From: Branchiostoma floridae
Taxonomy: Eukaryota; Chordata; Leptocardii; Amphioxiformes; Branchiostomatidae
Direction: 5' to 3'
DNA length: 64,000 nt
Assembly: GCF_000003815.2 (NCBI RefSeq)
Contig: NC_049987.1
Span: 25,027,846 to 25,091,845 of the forward strand
A model generated the notes under the pieces. It was not told where the DNA came from, did no database searches, and was given only the letters and a program-made list of their open reading frames with translations. The translations under genes and the position numbers were made by a program. This document shows, in pieces, positions 28,400-39,200 of the stretch; within the stretch, counting starts at the first letter, position 1; each line of letters begins with the position of its first letter.

Positions 28400-28470
28400 A
28401 GACGTCATGTATACACCTTCGGGTAGAATTGTGAGGGACGGCTCTGATTGGCTGGCGTCGCGACACCCAT
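28400..28470 (-). promoter_or_regulatory. Probable promoter region of the calponin-like gene
   Basis: On the minus strand AGCCAATCAGAGCC (CCAAT at 28451-28447) is followed by GTGTATACATGACG, a weak TATA-like element near 28410. The ATG lies about 150 bp further at 28256. The transcription start is not determined. Confidence 0.4.
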
Positions 28471-28551
28471 GTGCGTCATCAGACATTCCGCAGCCTGAGC
28501 CAGAATTTCCGCCACCTAAGCTCGGTGCCGGGTTTTACTCCCTGGGGACCT

Positions 28552-29395
28552 CACCTTTCTAATCCTTACCGAGAAGAAAACCACTTTTCTGGTAAGCCAT
28601 ACACTAGAGTATTGTTATCAGTATCAGTCGGAAGCTCTGTTTACACCGAAAAAGGAATTCTATTGCGTTTTTGTGACTACATAACGTTACTAAATTTGCA
28701 AAACTAGGCTATCATTCAACACAAGTTTAGATCGTCTTGCATTTTTCTAATGTTTAGAAAACCACTTTTCTGGTAAGCCTAACACTAAGCGATTGTTATC
28801 AGTATCAGTCGGAAGCTCTGTATACACCGAAAAAGGAGTTCTATTTCGATTTTTGTGACTGTATACTAAAAAGTAGAACTAGGCAATCATTGAGCACAAG
28901 TTAGGATCGTCTTGCATTTTTCTAACCCCTACCGCTAAGAAAACCATTTTTCTGTAAGCGATTGTTATCAACCCGAAGAGCTGTTTACACCGAAAAAGGA
29001 GTTCTTTTGTGATTTTTGTGACTGTATACTTAAAAGTAGAACTAGGCAATCATTGAGTACAAGTTAGGATCATCTTGCATATTTCTAACCCCTACCGCTA
29101 AGAAAAAAGTTTAAACACTTTTCTGTTAAGCATAACACTAAGCGGTAGTTATCAGCCCACAGCATTGTGTACACCGAAAAAGGAGTTCTGTTGCGTTTTT
29201 GTGACTGTAAACTATAAACTATAGAAGTAGGCAATCAGTCAACACAAGTTTAGATCGTCTTGCATTTTTTCTAAACCCTACCGTTAAGAAACCCGATTTT
29301 CTATTAAGCCAAACACTTATCAATTGTTAGCAGTCGAAAATTCTGTATCCAACGAAAAAAGTTTTTTTTTGTGTGTGACCGTAGATTGAATATCA
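28552..29395. repeat. Tandem repeat of about 180 bp, five diverged copies
   Basis: Units share AGAAAACCACTTTTCTGGTA, ATTGTTATCAGTATCAGTCG, ACACCGAAAAAGGAGTTCT and ATCGTCTTGCATTTTTCTAA. Copies start near 28561, 28755, 28930, 29098 and 29280, each with indels. The array starts about 300 bp upstream of the calponin-like start codon, so it may lie within the regulatory region. Confidence 0.85.
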
Positions 29396-30720
29396 GAACT
29401 AAGGAACTAATCACACACCTATACCGCCGAGGTAGCGAACTCGCTGCGACCTAGTTATATTTGACTTTGACAGCTTAATGAATTGTATAGATAGAAACGA
29501 GATGTGTGTTTTGTTGTCTTTAAATCATACTTTATATTGAAATGATATCCAAACACACAAATATGATCTTCAAACATGATATTCTAATACTTAACAATCT
29601 GCATGATATCCAAACACACAAAACCAAGCTGGGAAGCCTTCTAGTAGAATTGGGGCCTTAACACGAGTAGGGGCATATCGTCTTGCAGCTATCTAGATGT
29701 TGTTGATGAAAACTGACACTGATATAAATATCAAGGTAGACTCGACAGATTTGGATCATAAGTCAAGGAGAACAAAAGTAAACGCCCCCCAACACATGAG
29801 ACACCTTCGTAAGGACCTACATCAAAGGAATAAAACGCATCACTAAAACTGTCTACGTACCAAAAACCATCCCGATCCGTCACCCATTCTTATTTTCTTT
29901 CAAAGTCACACTATACCGGTTCCTGCAGTTCCAAGCCGCTAAGGGGTCAAAACTTACACCACTTATTCTCCGTCCCGAGAATTATCCACCGCTCAAAAAT
30001 CACGACCATTGCATGTCCAGAACATGAGATATCAAAAGGGGACGCTCCGCTACAGTACTTTAACGAGCGTTTAGGGGGCTCAAAATCTCATAATTTCTAG
30101 GTCTTATTAAAACCTACCGAGATATGAAATACCAAGACAATCCACTAATGCATTCTGGAGTTATCGTGATCACATACATACATACAGACAGACAGACAGA
30201 CACACACTCCCGAAAACATAACGTTCTAGACAAAGGTAATTACAGTAGGTACCTTTTGCGCCACTTTCGCGCTCAATCCATACGTCGGTCCTTGGTTCAT
30301 CTTTCTTTAAGGAAGAATTACGGCGATGTGTTTAAGACGGCTTAGCTGTGTAAGTGCTCGACGGCGTCTCCAGTGAGTCTTAGAAAAGTCGCCTGCCAAA
30401 TGCGCTTTTAAGACTCCTCCCTTTCTGCCAATGTCGTCTTTGCACCCGACGTGATCCAAGTGTGCTCAACTCGGAAAACTTTTAAAAAACTGTCGCGCCA
30501 TTGGTCGAACTCTTACCGGCCGGACTTATAAGTCGACAGAGGGGAGGGGAGAGAGTTCTTAAGTAAGCGTAAATACGCATTCCTTCAGGTGACGTCTTGC
30601 AAGACGTGCGAACATCCGGGTGTGGTGACGTCACGTTGAGGAGAGGACGTGTGAGAGAGAGAAGTCAGATGCTGCGAGCTGGAGACATTCCGCCGGCAGA
30701 CACGCGTTTATTTGAACATC
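29396..30720. other. Intergenic, no gene recognised
   Basis: No exon with supporting homology was seen. It contains a short ACAG microsatellite at about 30183-30200. Confidence 0.5.
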
Positions 30721-30721
30721 A

Positions 30722-31486
30722 CATGTGTCTACGGGCCGGGTGGGCAGCTATCAGATAAACCCTGCTGTATACGGGCCGGGTGGGCAGCTATCAGATACAC
30801 TCTGGTGTACACGGGCCCGCCGGGGGGCAGCTATCAGGTAAACCCTGGTGTATACGGGCCCCGGGGGTGGGGGGTGTAGGTGGGTGTGGGGTAGCTATCA
30901 GATAAACCCTGGTGTATACGGCCCCCGGGGGTGGGGGGTGGGGGTGGTTGTGGGGCAGCTATCAGGTAAACCCTGGTGTATACGGGCCCGGGGGTGGGGG
31001 GTGGGGGTGGTTGTGGGGCAGCTATCAGGTAAACCCTGGTGTATACGGGCCCGGGGGTGGGGGGTGGGGGTGGTTGTGGGGCAGCTATCAGGTAAACCCT
31101 GGTGTATACGGGCCCGGGGGTGGGGGGTGGGGGTGGTTGTGGGGCAGCTATCAGGTAAACCCTGGTGTATACGGGCCCGGGGGTGGGGGGTGTAGGTGGT
31201 TGTGGGGTAGCTATCAGATAAACCCTGGTGTATACGGGCCCGGGGGTGGGGGTGGTTGTGGGGTAGCTATCAGATAAACCCTGGTGTATACGCCCCCCCC
31301 CCCCCGGGCAGCTATCAGATAAACCCTGGTGTATACGGGCCCGGGGGTGGGGGTGGTTGTGGGGTAGCTATCAGATAAACCCTGGTGTATACGCCCCCCC
31401 CCCGGGCAGCTATCAGATAAACCCTGGTGTATACGGGCCCGGGGGAGGGGGTGGTTGTGGGGTAGCTATCAGATAAACCAAGGGCG
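30722..31486. repeat. G-rich minisatellite, about 64-bp unit
   Basis: Repeated units contain AGCTATCAG(G/A)TAAACCCTGG, TGTATACGGGCCCGGG and runs such as GGTGGGGGGTGGGGG. Central copies are identical; outer ones are shortened or have G runs replaced by C runs (31292-31305 and 31395-31403). The dense G runs predict quadruplex-forming potential. Repetitive ORFs within it are artefacts. Confidence 0.95.
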
Positions 31487-31521
31487 ATGGATACATACAG
31501 GGGAGGCAGCTATAAGATAGC

Positions 31522-31720
31522 TTAAGGTGGACTATCATTGCACTTGCGGCACCGGTGCGGCACTGCGGGGTTCGTAGATATGACTCAACGAATTTCAGAG
31601 ATAAAGAACGGATTTTCTTCCGTTTTGTGTATTTTGTTGTCTTCTAAGTCATACCTTTACGTATTGCGCAATATCTGAATCATGAAAAGTCGCGAAAATA
31701 ACCCCGCGAACGGCATCAGC
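31522..31720. mobile_element. MITE, AGGTGCACTCTCA family, copy 3 (truncated by gap)
   Basis: TTAAGGTGGACTATCATTGC begins the copy, which carries the same interior in the opposite orientation (CAACGAATTTCAGAGATAAA, TTACGTATTGCGCAATATC). It runs into the N gap at 31721. Confidence 0.65.
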
Positions 31721-32611
31721 NNNNNNNNNNNNNNNNNNNNNNNNNNNNNNNNNNNNNNNNNNNNNNNNNNNNNNNNNNNNNNNNNNNNNNNNNNNNNNNN
31801 NNNNNNNNNNNNNNNNNNNNNNNNNNNNNNNNNNNNNNNNNNNNNNNNNNNNNNNNNNNNNNNNNNNNNNNNNNNNNNNNNNNNNNNNNNNNNNNNNNNN
31901 NNNNNNNNNNNNNNNNNNNNNNNNNNNNNNNNNNNNNNNNNNNNNNNNNNNNNNNNNNNNNNNNNNNNNNNNNNNNNNNNNNNNNNNNNNNNNNNNNNNN
32001 NNNNNNNNNNNNNNNNNNNNNNNNNNNNNNNNNNNNNNNNNNNNNNNNNNNNNNNNNNNNNNNNNNNNNNNNNNNNNNNNNNNNNNNNNNNNNNNNNNNN
32101 NNNNNNNNNNNNNNNNNNNNNNNNNNNNNNNNNNNNNNNNNNNNNNNNNNNNNNNNNNNNNNNNNNNNNNNNNNNNNNNNNNNNNNNNNNNNNNNNNNNN
32201 NNNNNNNNNNNNNNNNNNNNNNNNNNNNNNNNNNNNNNNNNNNNNNNNNNNNNNNNNNNNNNNNNNNNNNNNNNNNNNNNNNNNNNNNNNNNNNNNNNNN
32301 NNNNNNNNNNNNNNNNNNNNNNNNNNNNNNNNNNNNNNNNNNNNNNNNNNNNNNNNNNNNNNNNNNNNNNNNNNNNNNNNNNNNNNNNNNNNNNNNNNNN
32401 NNNNNNNNNNNNNNNNNNNNNNNNNNNNNNNNNNNNNNNNNNNNNNNNNNNNNNNNNNNNNNNNNNNNNNNNNNNNNNNNNNNNNNNNNNNNNNNNNNNN
32501 NNNNNNNNNNNNNNNNNNNNNNNNNNNNNNNNNNNNNNNNNNNNNNNNNNNNNNNNNNNNNNNNNNNNNNNNNNNNNNNNNNNNNNNNNNNNNNNNNNNN
32601 NNNNNNNNNNN
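31721..32611. other. Assembly gap (N)
   Basis: Run of N; content unknown. Confidence 1.
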
Positions 32612-33221
32612 GCAAGAAGATTACGCCAAGCGAAAGGTCATTTTCACGGCACACGTCTAAAAATGGACCCAGAAGTGCTGTCGTTTGTTTAACTTTGCCG
32701 TAAATTTAAGCTGGGGTTATTGAGTTGGCATCGAATGTTGTGTACTGTAACGTTATGTGCTGATATTTTCTAGAAATAATACCCCTTGTTTGAGACTTAC
32801 AAATAGTAAGGCCAGAGTAAGTAAATTTTATCGTTGACATCTTTGATTTTTGCCTGATTCCAGAAAAAAAGAAGAAGTTTGTTACCCTTTAGCAATGTTC
32901 AACGTATGGAAAAATTTAAAGATATAACTTCGATCAGTCCTATCGCAAAACGTCCTACAAGCCGCAATGAAGCATTGCGTGTCTTCGGTTTGCTGGTGAC
33001 ATGTGTATGTCATTCCACGTCAATCAACGTAAATTATGTCGTTAAATTCTGTCATTTTTTTTTCAATTTAAGATATACAGTATTTTTGTCCGCCAACCAA
33101 AGCAACCCGGCAAAACAGAAAGTTGGCGGACAAAAAAAGAAAGCCCGATGAGAACTAGCCTGGATTCCGGACTCACAGCCCGATCTCAATGTCTATAATA
33201 TCGTGATCAGGGTCTGGCTAA

Positions 33222-34766
33222 GCTGGTCTGCGTAGGCCCTGGAAACAGTCTGGTATCCAGACTAGGAACTGGCCTGTGTAGGCCCTGGAAACAGTCTGGT
33301 ATCCAGGCTAGGAACTGGCCTATATAGGCCCTGGAAACAGTCTGGTATCCAGGCTAGGAACTGGCCTATATAGGCCCTGGAAACAGTCTGGTATCCAGGC
33401 TAGGAGCTGGCCTGGTAAGACCCTGGAAACAGTCTGGTATCCAGGCTAGGAGCTGGCCTGCGTAGGCCCTGGAAACAGTCTGGTATCCAAGCTAGGAGCT
33501 GGCCTGGTAAGGCCCTGGAACAGTCTGGTATCCAGGCTAGGAACTGGCCTGCGTAGGCCCTGGAAACAGTCTGGTATCCAGGCTAGGAGCTGGCCTGTGT
33601 AGGCCCTGGAAACAGTCTGGTATCCAGACTAGTAACTGGACTGTGTAGGCCCTGTAAACAGTCTGGTATCCAGGCTAGGAACTGGCCTGTTAAGGCCCTG
33701 GAAACAGTCTGGTATCCAGACTAGGAGCTGGTGTAAAGGCCCTGGAAACAGTCTGGTATCGAGGCTAGGAACTGGCCTGCGTAGGCCCTAGAAACAGCCT
33801 GGTATCCAGGCTAGGAGCTGGTCTGTGTAGGCCCTGGAAACAGTCTGGTATCCAGGCTAGGAGCTGGCCTGTGTAGGCCCTGGAAACAGTCTGGTATCCA
33901 GGCTAGAAGCTGGCCTGTGTAGGCCCTAGAAACAGCCTGGTATCCAGGCTAGGAGCTGGCCTGTGTAGGCCCTGGAAACAGTCTGGTATCCAGGCTAGGA
34001 GCTGGCCTGTGCAGGCCCTGGAAACAGTCTGGTATCCAGGCTAAGAGCTGGCCTGTGTAGGCCCTGGAAACAGTCTGGTATCCAGGCTAGGAGCTGGCCT
34101 GGTAAGGCCCTGGAAACAGTCTGGTATCCAGGCTAGGAGCTGGCCTGTGTAGGCCCTGGAAACAGTCTGGTATCCAGGCTAGGAGCTGGCCTGGTAAGAC
34201 CCTGGAAACAGTCTAGTATCCAGGCCAGGAGCTGGCCTGTGTAGGCCCTGGAAACAGTCTGGTATCCAGGCTAGGAACTGGCCTATATAGGCCCTGGAAA
34301 CAGTCTGGTATCCAGGCTAAGAGCTGGCCTGTGTAGGCCCTGGAAACAGTCTGGTATCCAGGCTAGGAACTGGCCTGTGTAGGCCCTGGAAGCAGTCTGG
34401 TATCCAGACTAGGAGCTGGTGTAAAGGCCCTGGAAACAGTCTGGTATCCAGGCTAGGAACTGGCCTATATAGGCCCTGGAAACAGTCTGGTATCCAGGCT
34501 AAGAGCTGGCCTGTGTAGGCCCTGGAAACAGTCTGGTATCCAGGCTAGGATCTGGCCTGTGTGGGCCCTGGAAACAGTCTGGTATCCAGACTAGGAGCTG
34601 GTGTAAAGGCCCTGGAAACAGTCTGGTATCCAGGCTAGGAGCAGGCCTGTTTAGGCCCTGGAAACAGTCTGGTATCCAGGCTAGGAGCTGGCCCTGGAAA
34701 CAGTCTGGTATCCAGGCTAGGAGCTGTCCTGGTAAGGCCCTGGAAACAGTCTGGCATCCAGGCTAG
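33222..34766. repeat. 46-bp minisatellite, roughly 34 copies
   Basis: The unit reads AGGCCCTGGAAACAGTCTGG followed by TATCCAGGCTAGGAGCTGG and CCTGTGT. Most copies are 45-47 bp with scattered substitutions (CTATATAG, GGTAAG, GTGTAAAG variants at one end). The variants alternate in patches, suggesting blockwise expansion. CTGGTATCCAG inside the unit is palindromic. Adjacent repeats have no unique spacers. Confidence 0.95.
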
Positions 34767-34981
34767 ATAAAAGCGCTTGAAAGACATCTTAATTAACAAG
34801 AATTGCTTCATCAAAAAAGCTTGCAAAGCAGCCTCAAATGATGATTAGAATGAAATGGTGGGAGAGGGTAGTTTGCGAATGACTGTATGTGCACAGTGTG
34901 GTCACTCCTGTATTTGAATTGCGCAATGCTTGAAGAGAGAAAAAGCGTCCTCAATTTATTCATTTCTTCTCTTCAGAACTA

Positions 34982-35191
34982 CTGTAAATGCATTCAAGTT
35001 CGCGGAGATTTTTAATTTCGCGGTAGCGGGAAAATGGACTTTTCGCGGTGGTTTTAATTTCGCGGCAGCACCATGCACTGTAGTCTTTTACTGTTATGGA
35101 AAAATGTTCGCGGTGGTTTTAAATTCGCGGTGAAGCGGCCGCCACGAAAACCGCGAACATTAAACCACCGCAAAAGTTTCTGCATCTACAA
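34982..35191. mobile_element. Foldback MITE, CTGTAAATGCATT / TTCGCGGTGG family, copy 1
   Basis: The left part (CTGTAAATGCATTCAAGTTC, GCGGTGGTTTTAATTTCGC) is complementary to the right part (CGCGAACATTAAACCACCG, TGCATCTACA). It is flanked by TA on the left, and its right TA is shared with the abutting element at 35194. A second complete copy lies at 56434-56624 and a degraded one at about 25866-25955. TA targets suggest the Tc1/mariner class. Confidence 0.8.
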
Positions 35192-35193
35192 TA

Positions 35194-35369
35194 CAGTCAA
35201 ACCTGTCTATAGCGGCCACTCAAGGGACCGGACAAATTTGGCCACTATAGACAGGTGGCCTTTGTATAGAGGTGGCAACTTGTAGATAAAATACCCAAGG
35301 GACCGACAAAAAGTGGCCACTATGGACAGTTGGCCCCTGTAGAGGTGGCCCCTAATGCAGGTTTGACTG
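35194..35369. mobile_element. MITE with CAGTCAAACCTG termini, copy 1
   Basis: Ends CAGTCAAACCTGTCTATAGC and GCAGGTTTGACTG are inverted and flanked by TA on both sides. The interior repeats GTGGCCACTAT/ATAG motifs. This terminus style with a TA target resembles pogo/Tigger-type nonautonomous elements, from memory of the family. A longer relative lies at 38070-38557. Confidence 0.8.
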
Positions 35370-35527
35370 TATTTGGACGGCTGGGCGGCAGCCTTTCATC
35401 TAAGGCTGTCCTACGAGCAATGCAGCCTTGGCGAAAAAGGAGCCTGCCATCTGCTCGGAGAGTAAACATACCTGCATGTTTCTGGTGTTACTCAGAACGT
35501 ACAGTGAGCTGACCCGTGAAAGTTTGA

Positions 35528-35890
35528 GGCACAGACGCCACCGAGCAGACCACATGCCGCCGTATATGGTCACCGTGATCAACACTTTGGATCGACTTTC
35601 TAATCTCCAAGCAGATCCTACGGTAGCATAAGATAGTATCAAAAGCTGGCAGAGGAGTGAAGCTGGCTTAGGAGTGTGTTTTGCTACATGGCAAATGGAC
35701 ACCTCTTGGCTGACTACACTCCTTGGCTAGTTTGGTACTATCTTATGCCATTGTAGGATCTGCTTGGAGATCACGACTTTCTAGCTGAGCTTTTACAGGT
35801 TCAGGCCCAGGCACCACCGAGCAGGCCACTCACCGCCGTATATGGTCACCGTGTTCACCATTTTGGATCGTCTTTCTACCTGAACTGGTT
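35528..35890. repeat. Inverted-repeat element between two direct repeats
   Basis: At 35603-35771 ATCTCCAAGCAGATCCTACG and GATACTATCTTATGCC form inverted arms with loop text GCTGGCAGAGGAGTG. On either side lie similar direct segments (GCCGTATATGGTCACCGTG at about 35549 and 35838, each followed by a TTTGGATCG.CTTTCT block). Part of the arm (TTTGATACTATCTTATGCCA and ATCTGCTTGGAGAT) recurs at about 25021-25062. Confidence 0.65.
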
Positions 35891-35939
35891 GTAGTTTGAT
35901 GGTGTGAGAAGTTAGATTCCAACTGGCCGGGGGTTCCTT

Positions 35940-36583
35940 GAAATTAATAATGAATGATCTTTATTTGCATGTTCCTGCCCAAGTGGGCTAAATGCAGCAA
36001 ATCCCATGATGGGATACTAATTATAAAGACTGAGTACTATAACATGTAGTATTACAATTGAATAAACAATACATCTGCAACTAAGCTATCACTATATCTA
36101 ACGTTAACATGACTCTTCCCTTTTCTTAAAACATGTGTATACGAACTCACAGAGTTTGTGTTGTACAAAATTGTCTGTGGTTGTCATTATATGTACAAAC
36201 AGGTTGTCGTTGGTTAGCTATTTACATCGTGTATCTACTACATTCAGAGCACTGATAAAAGAGTTGCGCATATCATTGTATAAATTTAAAGGACACTCTA
36301 ATATAAAATGGACTTCATTCTCTATACGGTTGGAGTTACAAAGTGTACAGAGTCTATTATTCGGAGGAGTCTGGTTGTATCTTCCCACTTCAATTTGTAG
36401 GGGATGGTCACTGATTCTTAATCTAGCCATGGCTCGGCGATGGTTGAAATTCTGAATATTAAGGTACTGTTCTCTTTCGTAGGTATGTTTGATTTTTCTA
36501 TATGTTCTTAGTTTGTTTCCTTGGTTTCCGGTCCTACCACTGGAGTTCAGCCCTGAGTAAAAGGTTTGAAGGTAAATGTCCAA
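35940..36583 (-). pseudogene. 5'-truncated LINE copy with ORF2 C-terminal fragment
   Basis: Bases 36583-36218 encode 121 residues on the minus strand, including RRAMARLRISDHPLQIEVGR and the zinc-knuckle-like CTLCNSNRIENEVHFILECP. The C-x2-C...E-x2-HF...C pattern is common at the C terminus of non-LTR retrotransposon polyproteins. Downstream the copy ends near 35940 in GCAAATAAAGATCATTCAT, a short-repeat tail. No N-terminal endonuclease or RT core is present. Confidence 0.75.
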
Positions 36584-36760
36584 TAATAATCTTTATTGCA
36601 AGTTCATGCCCGAAGGCTCATTGCAGACAAAGTAAAGTAGTAGTATACATAATTGTATACTTTACAGTGAAGGAAAATGGGAACTATAGATAAATCAAAA
36701 GAGAAATAACATCTAATCTAAATCTATTTCTACTTAAGCTATTTGGTGGGTTTGACTTCT
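36584..36760 (-). mobile_element. LINE 3' tail, second copy
   Basis: On the minus strand GAGCCTTCGGGCATGAACTT leads to GCAATAAAGATTATTATTGG at about 36584, the same organisation as the 35940 tail. Only the 3' end is seen. Confidence 0.6.
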
Positions 36761-37058
36761 TTTCCGTATGCAGTGGGAGATGAATTGTTCAACAAAATTG
36801 TAGGAAATGTGGCTTTTTATGAAGGACATGTCGTGCAAGGATCTGTGACGTTAAACTTTCATTACCGCATGATTACAATGTCCCATTTTTAAGAGAAAAG
36901 AAGAGAAACAAGCCACCAGGGGGCCAACACTTTTGAGGTCTCACCAAGACCTACCCGCATGTCATATATCATCACAATCCACACCCACCCACACATGTGC
37001 AAAAATATACTGTGTATAGCATCCATTTGTCATTTTGCACACTCATAAATCATCAGCG

Positions 37059-37395
37059 AAGCTGGTGTGTTACGCCGAAGGGCGGTTATGCCGGCTATAT
37101 AGATACAGATACAGAAGCTGGTGTGTTACGCCAAAGGGTGGTTATACCGGCTATATAGATACAGATACAGAAGCTGGTGTGTTACGCCGAAGGGCGGTTA
37201 TACCGGCTATATAGATACAGATACAGAAGCTGATGTGTTACGCCGAAGGGCGGTTATACCGGCTATATAGATACAGATACAGAAGCTGGTGTGTTACGCC
37301 GAAGGGCGGTTATACCGGCTATATAGATACAGATACAGAAGCTGGTGTGTTACGCCGAAGGGCGGTTATACCGGCTATATAGATACAGATACAGA
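37059..37395. repeat. 56-bp tandem repeat, six copies
   Basis: The unit is AAGCTGGTGTGTTACGCCGA, AGGGCGGTTATACCGGC and TATATAGATACAGATACAG. Copies are nearly identical, implying recent expansion. Solo relatives at 13268, 22753 and 27906 show that the unit belongs to a dispersed family. Confidence 0.95.
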
Positions 37396-37528
37396 TCATA
37401 CACACTATTTAAATTACTTTTTCCATGTTTTACCAGATACACACCTAGAGAGATGGAGCCAAGACTCCCCCCCAAATCATGACCCATTCATTGACTCATT
37501 ATTTTCCATCGTGCGTCAAAACTTAAAC

Positions 37529-37628
37529 NNNNNNNNNNNNNNNNNNNNNNNNNNNNNNNNNNNNNNNNNNNNNNNNNNNNNNNNNNNNNNNNNNNNNNNN
37601 NNNNNNNNNNNNNNNNNNNNNNNNNNNN
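37529..37628. other. Assembly gap (100 N)
   Basis: Exactly 100 N, the conventional size for a gap of unknown length. Confidence 1.
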
Positions 37629-37737
37629 TTATCTGTCTTAGCTTGTTGGTAAGCGCTTTAAGAACTTACATTTGAGTATTTATCTGTTGTCTATGTCTCG
37701 ATTTAAGTTTCTTCTTCGATGACAGCGTTAACGAATT

Positions 37738-37860
37738 AACGAATGAAAGACCTTTATTGGACATTCATGCCTCGACGGGCTAGGTACAGGTCACTGATAA
37801 CAGACATGACTGATAACAGAATAACAAACATATGAGAAAAAACAACAGGATACAATTTAA
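37738..37860 (-). mobile_element. LINE 3' tail, third copy
   Basis: On the minus strand TAGCCCGTCGAGGCATGAAT leads to GTCCAATAAAGGTCTTTCAT, related to the tails ending at 35940 and 36584. Confidence 0.5.
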
Positions 37861-38069
37861 CTAGTTGAAGGTACTAAGCTAACAGGATGGTCGACATCTT
37901 CTCGCTTCTTTGTACAGGTGTAGATATAAGAACATATAATGTTTGATATACAGGGTTTGTCTAGGCGCATCAAAAATAGTTAACGTAAGTTGACTTAACT
38001 CGAGTGCGCCGACATCTTTCTGTATTCGCTTATCGATACCCATGACCAAGGGGGATAGACATCTACATA

Positions 38070-38557
38070 CAGTCAAACCTGTATTAGCTGCCACCTTTGC
38101 ATAGCGACCACCTGACCATAGTGGCCACTTTTTGTCGGATTTTTGTTGGATTCGTAATAATTAAGAAATAGGCTTAGCGACCAACTGTCCAACGCGGCCA
38201 CGGCCACACGATTTCAGGTCCCGTTGATACAGAAACACTGCCTGTGGCAACCATACTGCAGCCTTATGTCACCCTGCACCGAGTTTGAAATTGTAGTTTG
38301 CGAGGATTTGGAGTTCCTGACAGGGTCATTTTGGCGGTTGCAGAAGATATGCATGTCCTGAGCATTAAAGTGCAAGTCTTTGTCGGCGAATTTACCGATC
38401 CAGACAATGTTACTTGGTGAGAAAGATTAGTGGGAACTGAAATCATGTGAAGCTTGCTCATGGTCAATTGATCAACATTTTCTCTATAGTGGTCACCTGT
38501 TTATAGTGGCCACATTTCTCCAGTCCCTTGAGTGGCCGCTATAGACAGGTTTGACTG
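38070..38557. mobile_element. MITE with CAGTCAAACCTG termini, copy 2
   Basis: Ends CAGTCAAACCTGTATTAGC and GCTATAGACAGGTTTGACTG are inverted repeats flanked by TA (38068-38069 and 38558-38559). It is longer than the copy at 35194 and has an unrelated interior of about 250 bp, so it may carry extra or ancestral sequence. Confidence 0.8.
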
Positions 38558-38604
38558 TATTATAAATAAGACAATCCAAAAAGCAGCAACTGGATATAAT
38601 TTTC

Positions 38605-38670
38605 GACTAAAACGTCTGATCGTTTCCAAAGTCATATCCAGTTACTTGAGTAACTGCTTTTTGGCGTATT
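38605..38670 (+). repeat. Dispersed retroelement-like tail, copy 2
   Basis: AAAACGTCTGATCGTTTCC followed by CATATCCAGTTACTTGAGT matches the block at 7161-7255 and a third copy at about 49708-49762. Confidence 0.5.
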
Positions 38671-38999
38671 TATGTATATTTGTTAAAAATCTAAAACATA
38701 GCGAAAGTCTTCATTGCCTAATAAATAAAAACACAGCGAAAGGAAATGCATTTACAGTAGACGTAGTCGACAACTGTCTGATTCGAACTCCTACGCCCCC
38801 TTGTGATATTTAATGGAACTACAGGGTTTTTGAAGTGCTACAGTTAGCAGCCAGGATTAGCTGGCTATGAGTATGAAGTGTCAGAAATAATTTCTGTAGT
38901 GACCAGCAGAAATGACCACAATAATTTCCACCAAATGTCAGCTATACAATCAAGTCACTGCAACATGAACTTATGATCATATGAGGAAATGCTAGCTGA

Positions 39000-39200
39000 G
39001 GAGGGAGACTTGCACTGTATACGTATGTGATTTGTGCTGTCCAAGCAGAGGTTCGGCTCGGGCCATTTTCGAAATGTTTTAGGCAGTATTGTCATGGTTT
39101 TTTATCGTCTACGGGTCTGAGGCAGCATTTCCGCTTGGAGATTATGTGATTTGGAAAAAGGAGAAAATGAATTGATGCGAATCATACTAACAAGAGCCTC
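39000..39200. mobile_element. CTCCAAGCAGAGGTT-family MITE within a larger repeat, copy 1
   Basis: TGTCCAAGCAGAGGTTCGGC to TTTCCGCTTGGAGAT forms the MITE (about 39039-39144). The flanking block (AAAATGAATTGATGCGAATC ... ACTAACA.GAGCCT) is also found beside the copy at 63811, so both sites lie within copies of one larger repeat. TATGTGATTT occurs on both sides of the MITE. Confidence 0.6.

Noticed and set aside
30848-31277. Overlapping Gly-rich repetitive ORFs
   Set aside because: They translate the G-rich 64-bp minisatellite in several frames at once; there is no splice or start context.
33222-34766. Regular direct repeats resembling a CRISPR array
   Set aside because: Units abut with no unique spacers, the genome is eukaryotic and no cas genes are near. 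This is a minisatellite. The same applies to 30722-31486 and 37059-37395.
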